Of a stretch of 11,590 bases of DNA, positions 6,502-11,590 are shown piece after piece. The stretch comes from CADEFF01 sp964569315 (GTDB taxonomy: Bacteria > Pseudomonadota > Alphaproteobacteria > Dongiales > Dongiaceae), in NCBI GenBank assembly GCA_964569315.1, contig CAZMUZ010000116.1, positions 1 to 11,590 on the forward strand, read 5' to 3'. The notes under the pieces are model-generated. The model had not been told where the DNA came from, ran no database searches, and saw only the letters and a list, made by a program, of their open reading frames with translations. The position numbers and the translations under genes were made by a program. Within the stretch, counting starts at the first letter, position 1. Each line of letters opens with the position of its first letter.

Positions 6502-7737
6502 ATGGAGTCTCCCGGGGAAGACCCCCGCCCCGCGAGGCCGCCCTTGTCGTCACCCTACCATAGCCGCCTGCTCACCGAGATTCGCGAATTCCTGCATCTG
6601 GAGTCGAGCTCGGGCGTGCTGCTGCTCGCCGCAGCACTGCTCGCGATGCTGGCGGCCAACACCGGCGCCCTGCCCTATTACGAGGCCTTCCTCGCCCTGC
6701 CGGTCGAGGTCCAGGTCGGCTCGCTGCATCTCGCCAAACCGCTGCTGCTCTGGATCAATGACGGGCTGATGGCGGTCTTTTTCCTGGTGGTCGGGCTCGA
6801 GATCAAGCGCGAGCTCCTCGAAGGCGAGCTCTCGACCCCGGCCCAGGCGGCGCTGCCCGCCATCGCGGCGCTCGGCGGGATGGTGGTGCCGGCGGCAATC
6901 TTCCTCGCCTTCAACGGCGACGATCCGGTGGCGGCGCGCGGCTGGGCGGTTCCCACCGCTACCGACATCGCCTTCGCGCTCGGCGTGCTGACGCTTGCCG
7001 GCGACCGCGTGCCCTCGAGCCTCAAGATATTCCTGCTGGCACTCGCCATCATCGACGATGTCGGCGCGATCGTCATCATCGCGATCTTCTATTCGGGCGA
7101 TCTCTCCTGGCCCGCATTGCTGGCGGGCGGCATCGCGACGCTCCTGCTCGTCGCCCTCAACCGCTTCGGCGTGCGCCGGGTTGCACCCTATGTGCTGGTC
7201 GGTATCTGCCTCTGGGTCTGCGTGCTCAAATCGGGCGTGCATGCGACGCTCGCCGGCGTCATCACCGCCTTCGCCGTGCCGATCGCCGCAGCCGGCGACA
7301 AACCTTCGCCCGCGCGGTCGCTCGAAACCTCGCTCCATCCCTGGGTCGCATTCCTCGTCATGCCGCTCTTCGGGTTCGCCAATGCGGGCGTGTCGCTCGC
7401 CGGCGTCGGGCTCGGCGTGCTCTCCGGGGGCGTCACCCTCGGGATCGCGGCCGGGCTCTTCATCGGCAAGCAGGTCGGCGCCTTCGGGGCGGCGCTGCTC
7501 GCCGTCAGGCTCGGGATCGGGCGCTGGCCGGAAGGCGCGAGCCGGAGCGGGCTCTATGGCGCCTGCACGCTTGCCGGCATCGGTTTCACCATGAGCCTCT
7601 TCATCGGCATGCTCGCCTGGGACGAGCCGGACCAGGCCGCACCGCTCAGGCTCGGGGTCCTGCTCGGCTCGCTGCTTTCGGGCGTCGTCGGTTACCTCAT
7701 TCTTAAGATCGGGAACCCGGCGCGCGACGAGTCCTAA
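6502..7737 (+). CDS. nhaA: Na+/H+ antiporter NhaA
   Basis: Inner-membrane electrogenic antiporter that expels Na+ or Li+ in exchange for protons, giving salt and alkaline-pH tolerance. The 411-residue product aligns by eye along its whole length with the 388-residue E. coli NhaA. The ion-binding Asp185 and Asp186 (LAIIDDVGAI) match E. coli D163/D164. Asp155 (PTATDIAFALG) matches D133, Lys323 (FIGKQVG) matches K300, and the pH-sensing residues Glu100 (GLEIKREL) and His247 (SGVHATLAGV) match E78 and H225. About twelve hydrophobic segments are present, as expected. The ATG at 6502 has no good ribosome-binding site. An in-frame TTG at 6544 has GAGG 6 bases upstream and would give 397 residues, closer to the usual length, so the first 14 residues are doubtful. 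It is divergent from the amidase; no nhaR-like regulator is adjacent. Confidence 0.97.
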   Translation: MESPGEDPRPARPPLSSPYHSRLLTEIREFLHLESSSGVLLLAAALLAMLAANTGALPYYEAFLALPVEVQVGSLHLAKPLLLWINDGLMAVFFLVVGLEIKRELLEGELSTPAQAALPAIAALGGMVVPAAIFLAFNGDDPVAARGWAVPTATDIAFALGVLTLAGDRVPSSLKIFLLALAIIDDVGAIVIIAIFYSGDLSWPALLAGGIATLLLVALNRFGVRRVAPYVLVGICLWVCVLKSGVHATLAGVITAFAVPIAAAGDKPSPARSLETSLHPWVAFLVMPLFGFANAGVSLAGVGLGVLSGGVTLGIAAGLFIGKQVGAFGAALLAVRLGIGRWPEGASRSGLYGACTLAGIGFTMSLFIGMLAWDEPDQAAPLRLGVLLGSLLSGVVGYLILKIGNPARDES

Positions 7738-7844
7738 CGCGATCCTCCGGCCATCCGCCCGAAATAACCTAAAGTTAAGCGCGTTCCCGTAGGTTCCGGG
7801 CGTCGGCCGCTCAGGAGGAGCGGTCTTGGGGTTCGTCCGACGCC
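7738..7844 (+). other. Gap between nhaA and the PAS kinase gene
   Basis: These 107 bases hold the only AT-rich patch of the area (about 7762-7779) with a short inverted repeat TAAC-CTAAA-GTTA at 7765-7777, and a strong AGGAGG at 7813-7818. No convincing -35/-10 pair or U-tract terminator is visible. The AGGAGG lies 26 bases before the ATG of the kinase, too far for ordinary use as its ribosome-binding site. Confidence 0.4.
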
Positions 7845-10800
7845 ATGCTGGCCCATCTCTCCGCCGCCGAACTGCAGGAAGCGATCGACGCGATCGGATC
7901 GCCGGTGTTCGTCGTCGAGGTCGCGCCGGACGGCGAGTTCCGCTACCTGGCCTCGAACAACGCCGATCTGAGGGTTAGCGGCATCTCGCGGGAGCGGCTG
8001 ATCGGCCGCACCCCGGCCGAGGCGTTCGGCGTCGAGGCCGCGGCGCCGCTTCTCGCCGACTATCGGCGCTGCGTCGCCGCCGGCAAGGTCGTCAATTCCG
8101 AGCAGCGCGTCGACTATGGCAGGCAGGAGGCCCGCTGGTGGCAGCGGGTGCTGACCCCGATTTTCGACAAGGACAAGCGGGTTGCCCGGCTCTGGGGCTC
8201 GCTTACCGACATCACCGGCCGCAAATACGCCGAGGAGCGGCTGCAGCGGCTCGAAGCGGTGGTCGCCTCCAGCGCCGCGGACCAGAGCGACCTGATCTGC
8301 CGGTTCCGGCCGGATTGCACCGTCACCTACGTGAACGAGCGCTATTGCCGCTTCTTCGATCTGCAGGCGGCGCGGGTGCTCGGCCGCTCCTTCCTCGAGC
8401 GGATTGCGCCGGAGGAGCATGCGGCGATCCGCGCTTCGCTCGCCGCCGCCACCGCCCAGCGCCCGACCTCCGAGCACATCCAGCGCCGGCTCGACGGCCA
8501 GGGCGAGCGCCGCTGGATCCTCTGGCGCGACCGGGCGATCTTCAACTCGCATGGCGAGGTCGTCGAGTTCCAGAGCGTCGGCGTCGACATGACGCGGACC
8601 CGCGAGCTCGAGGAGCAGCTCCGCGAGAGCCGCGAGCGGCTCGAGCTCGCCCTCGAGGGCAGCAGCGACGGCATCTGGGACCTGAACCTGCTGAGCGACG
8701 AGGTCTGGCTCTCGCCGCGCTGGAAGGAGCAGCTTGGCTATCGCGAGGAAGAGCTCGCCTCGGACCGCACCACCTGGACGAAGCTGATCCTGCCCGAGGA
8801 CCGCGACGCCGCGAACTCGCTGCTCGACACCTATCTGCGCGGCGAGGTTCCGTCCTTCACGATGATCCAGCGGTATCGGCACAAGGACGGCTCGATCCGC
8901 CACATGCTGTGCCGCGGAAAGGTGAAGCGCGATTCCGCCGGCCGCGCGATCCGCATGGTCGGCGCCCATACCGACATCACCGAGCTCAAGCAGCGGGAAC
9001 AGGAGCTGCTCGAGCGCGACGCGCTGCTGCGGCAGGGCTCGAAGCTCGCGAAGCTCGGCTACTGGGTCTGGGACGTCGATGCCGATCTCGGCATCTACAA
9101 CACCGAGGAAGTCGCCCGGCTCCATGGTCTCGGCATGGGCGAGTACCGCGAGCGCTTCCGCAGCCGCGCCCAGCTCCTCGACGCGATCCATCCCGACGAC
9201 CGCGAGCATTACCGCCGCACCGTGGCCGAGGCGCAGGGGCTCGGCGGCAGCTACGACACCGGCTACCGCATCCGCCGCGCCGACGGCGAGACGGTCCATG
9301 TGCGCGAGATCGGCCAGTTCGGCCGCCGTCGCGACGGCCGCGTCGAGCATTGCATCGGCATCACCCAGGACGTGACCGACGCGAAGCGGCGCGAGCAGCA
9401 GCTCGCCGAGCGCGAGGCGCTGCTGCATCAGGGCGCCAAGCTCGCCGGGATCGGCTACTGGATCTGGGACGAGGCCGAGGACCGCTGTCTCTATTGCTCC
9501 GAGGAGCTCGCCCAGATCCACGGCATCAGCGTGGCCCAGTTCCTCGCGGACCGCGCCAGCAACGTCGCGATCGCGACGCGCCTCCACCCCGACGACGGCG
9601 AGCGCTATCTCGCGACGCTGAAGCAGGCCGCGGCCGCGGGCGCGCCCTATTCCATCGACATCCGGATCAAACAGCCCGACGGCAGCTTTACCGAGGCCCG
9701 CGAGATCGGCAGCTACATCCGCGACGACCAGGGCCGCGTCCTGCGCTCGGTCGGCGTGGTGCAGGACATGAGCGAGCAGAAGCGGCGCGAGGAGGCGCTG
9801 CGCAAGCAGAGCGCCTTCCTGCAGCAGGGCGCCAAGCTCGCGAAGCTCGGCTACTGGATCTGGGACCCGCAGGCCGCGCCCGTCTTCACCTGCTCCGAGG
9901 AAGTCGCGCGGCTGCATGGGCTGACGCCGCTCGATTGCTCGCTCAAATACGAGAATGCCGAGGTCTTCCTGACCGCCGTCCATCCGGAGGACCGGGACCG
10001 CTACTCGAGGACGCTGCGCGAGGCGCGGCTCAACGGGGCGCCGGGCTACGAGATCGACTACCGTCTGCTGCGCCGCGACGGCGCGGTGGTCCATGTGCGC
10101 GAGATCGCCGAATACGAGCATGACGAGGCCGGCAATGTCTGCCGCCATATCGGCAGCGCGCAGGACATCACGCTGGAAAAAGAGCGCGAGGCGGCGCTCG
10201 TCGAACGCGAGGCCATGCTGCAGCAGAGCTCGCGGCTCGCGAGCCTCGGCTATTGGGTGTGGGACGAGATCAACGACCGCAGCCTGCAAGCCTCCGAGGA
10301 AGCGGCCAGGCTCGCCGGTCTCACCGTCGAGGAATTCACCGCGCGCTATGCCACCACGAACTCGCATCTCGACGCGGTGCATCCGGACGACCGCGAGCGC
10401 TATCACGAGACCGTCGCCGCCTGCCGCGCCGAGGGGGCGCCTTACGACGTCGAATACCGGATGCTCGATCCCGACGGCAACGTCGCCTATCTGCGCGAGA
10501 TCGGCCAGTATGTGCGGGACGAACGCGGCCGTATCGTCCGGTCGTTCGGCATCGCGCAGAACATCACCGACCAGAAGCGCCGCGAGCAGGCGATCGTCGA
10601 GCGCGAGCATATGCTGCGCCAGGGCGCGGCGATGGCGAAGCTCGGCTACTGGATCTGGGACGAGGTCGAGGACCGGATCCTGCTGCAGACCGAGGCGGCG
10701 GCCGCGATCGACGGCATGACCGTCGAGGAGTATTACGCGAGCGCTCCCGACATCGATGCGCTGCTCGCCCGCATCCATCCGGACGATCGCGCCCGCTACG

Positions 10801-11590
10801 CCGAAGCCTCGCGCCGCGGCCGCGAGAGGGGCGAAGGCTACGATCTCGAATTCCGCATCTTCCGCCGCGACGGCAACATGCTGCATGTGCGCGAGATCGC
10901 GCATTACCAGAAGGACGCCGACGGCCGCGTCACCCGCTCGGTCGGCGCGATCCAGGACATTACCGAGCATATGCGCCGCGAAAATGCGTTCGTCGAGCGC
11001 GAGGCGCTGCTGCAGCAGGGCGCGAAGCTCGCCCAGCTCGGCTACTGGGTGTGGGACGAGATCGACGAGCGCTGCGTCTTCTGCTCGGAGGAGGTGGCGA
11101 CGCTGCACGGCCTTACGGTCGAGGACTACGTCTCGCGCCTCGGCTCGCTCGATCGCTATGCCGAGATGATCCATCCTGAGGACCGCGAGCATTTCAAGGA
11201 TACCCTCCGCCGCTGCCGCGAGCGCGGCGAGCCCTACGACCTCGAGATCCGGATCCAGCGCCCGGACGGGTCGGTCGCCTGGGTGCGGGACGCCGGCGAA
11301 TACAAGCGCGACGAAACCGGGCGCATCGTGCGCATCCTGGGCATCACCCAGAACATCACCGGTTTCCGCGAGCAGCAGGAAGCGCTGAAGGCCGAGGAAG
11401 CGCGGCTGCAGCGCTATGTGGCAGAGCTGCAAGCCACCAAGACGCGGCTCGAGGAGCAAGGCTCGGAACTGGTCAGCCTCACCGAGGACCTCGCCAAGGC
11501 GATGGCGCGGGCCGAAGCGTCGGCGCGCGCGAAATCCGAATTCCTCGCCATGATGAGCCACGAGATCCGCACGCCGATGAACGGCGTGCT
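7845..11590 (+). CDS. Multi-PAS sensor histidine kinase (N-terminal 1248 codons, cut by window edge)
   Basis: Cytoplasmic sensor kinase with no membrane segment or signal peptide; it begins directly with a PAS domain. Nine PAS/PAC units can be read, ending in DIT-like triplets at residues 122, 248, 377, 509, 641, 774, 906, 1038 and 1170. The first three differ from each other; the last six form a near-periodic PAS_3-like array sharing LGYWxWDE, HPDDRExY, RxxDG, VREIG and QDIT. A charged coiled coil (about 1173-1233) leads to the H-box SEFLAMMSHEIRTPMNGV with phosphoacceptor His1239. The ATP-binding domain, and any receiver domain of a hybrid kinase, lie beyond the window. ATG at 7845 is the first start after an in-frame stop at 7776; AGGAGG is 26 bases upstream, unusually far. 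The ligand is unknown. The partner regulator is not visible. A nearly full-length antisense open frame is a by-product of GC-rich codon use. Confidence 0.95.
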   Translation, partial: MLAHLSAAELQEAIDAIGSPVFVVEVAPDGEFRYLASNNADLRVSGISRERLIGRTPAEAFGVEAAAPLLADYRRCVAAGKVVNSEQRVDYGRQEARWWQRVLTPIFDKDKRVARLWGSLTDITGRKYAEERLQRLEAVVASSAADQSDLICRFRPDCTVTYVNERYCRFFDLQAARVLGRSFLERIAPEEHAAIRASLAAATAQRPTSEHIQRRLDGQGERRWILWRDRAIFNSHGEVVEFQSVGVDMTRTRELEEQLRESRERLELALEGSSDGIWDLNLLSDEVWLSPRWKEQLGYREEELASDRTTWTKLILPEDRDAANSLLDTYLRGEVPSFTMIQRYRHKDGSIRHMLCRGKVKRDSAGRAIRMVGAHTDITELKQREQELLERDALLRQGSKLAKLGYWVWDVDADLGIYNTEEVARLHGLGMGEYRERFRSRAQLLDAIHPDDREHYRRTVAEAQGLGGSYDTGYRIRRADGETVHVREIGQFGRRRDGRVEHCIGITQDVTDAKRREQQLAEREALLHQGAKLAGIGYWIWDEAEDRCLYCSEELAQIHGISVAQFLADRASNVAIATRLHPDDGERYLATLKQAAAAGAPYSIDIRIKQPDGSFTEAREIGSYIRDDQGRVLRSVGVVQDMSEQKRREEALRKQSAFLQQGAKLAKLGYWIWDPQAAPVFTCSEEVARLHGLTPLDCSLKYENAEVFLTAVHPEDRDRYSRTLREARLNGAPGYEIDYRLLRRDGAVVHVREIAEYEHDEAGNVCRHIGSAQDITLEKEREAALVEREAMLQQSSRLASLGYWVWDEINDRSLQASEEAARLAGLTVEEFTARYATTNSHLDAVHPDDRERYHETVAACRAEGAPYDVEYRMLDPDGNVAYLREIGQYVRDERGRIVRSFGIAQNITDQKRREQAIVEREHMLRQGAAMAKLGYWIWDEVEDRILLQTEAAAAIDGMTVEEYYASAPDIDALLARIHPDDRARYAEASRRGRERGEGYDLEFRIFRRDGNMLHVREIAHYQKDADGRVTRSVGAIQDITEHMRRENAFVEREALLQQGAKLAQLGYWVWDEIDERCVFCSEEVATLHGLTVEDYVSRLGSLDRYAEMIHPEDREHFKDTLRRCRERGEPYDLEIRIQRPDGSVAWVRDAGEYKRDETGRIVRILGITQNITGFREQQEALKAEEARLQRYVAELQATKTRLEEQGSELVSLTEDLAKAMARAEASARAKSEFLAMMSHEIRTPMNGV
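9012..11390 (+). repeat. Six tandem PAS-coding units of about 396 bases inside the sensor kinase
   Basis: Units begin at 9012, 9408, 9804, 10203, 10599 and 10995, each opening with an ERE(A)LLxQGAKLA-type helix and reaching LGYWxWD 14 residues later. Measured from the LGYW codons (9054, 9450, 9846, 10245, 10641, 11037) the spacing is 396, 396, 399, 396 and 396 bases, that is 132 residues with one of 133. The inter-domain helix, for example GCGCTGCTGCAGCAGGGCGC, is very similar between units even at DNA level, while the central ligand-pocket part of each PAS differs. This fits intragenic tandem duplication with later divergence or gene conversion. Confidence 0.9.

Noticed and set aside
7734..11561. 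Open frame of 1275 codons on the minus strand, antisense to the PAS kinase
   Set aside because: It shows no recognisable domain, is rich in Arg, Ala, Leu, Asp and Glu runs typical of antisense GC-rich DNA, and has an internal repeat only because the sense strand does. The sense frame carries clear PAS and H-box motifs.

Overview
This window reads as chromosomal DNA of a GC-rich alphaproteobacterium, probably in or near the Hyphomicrobiales (Rhizobiales). The evidence is a strong G/C third-position bias, long open antisense frames produced by that bias, an alphaproteobacterial-type IleS amino terminus, and a ribF-ileS gene pair. The genus cannot be read from the sequence. There are seven protein-coding genes and no rRNA, tRNA, CRISPR array, insertion sequence or phage gene. 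No gene-free stretch exceeds about 225 bases.

Bases 1-4797 are all minus strand. In transcription order they hold a peroxiredoxin-like/prolyl-4-hydroxylase-like fusion (4797-3631), a MaoC/R-hydratase-like dehydratase (3477-3031), ribF for FMN/FAD synthesis (2866-1811) and the first 591 codons of ileS (1775-1, cut by the window edge). A good sigma70-type promoter at 3587-3559 drives the dehydratase and may also feed ribF-ileS. ileS appears to start at a TTG with a strong Shine-Dalgarno sequence, 35 bases after ribF.

Bases 5019-6449 hold a minus-strand amidase-signature hydrolase with an intact Ser-cisSer-Lys triad. It is divergent from nhaA (6502-7737, plus), a complete Na+/H+ antiporter with its ion-binding aspartates. 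A perfect 15-base palindrome (6485-6499) lies between them and is a candidate operator.

Bases 7845-11590 (plus, open at the right edge) encode the large amino-terminal part of a soluble sensor histidine kinase. It has nine PAS domains in a row, then a coiled coil, then a phosphoacceptor H-box at His1239. The last six PAS domains form a tandem array with a 132-residue period (one unit is 133). This is the most unusual structure in the window. The second most unusual is the oxygenase fusion, whose peroxiredoxin-like half lacks the peroxidatic cysteine. I see no multigene novel system such as a defence island or biosynthetic cluster; the neighbours look like ordinary housekeeping and accessory genes.
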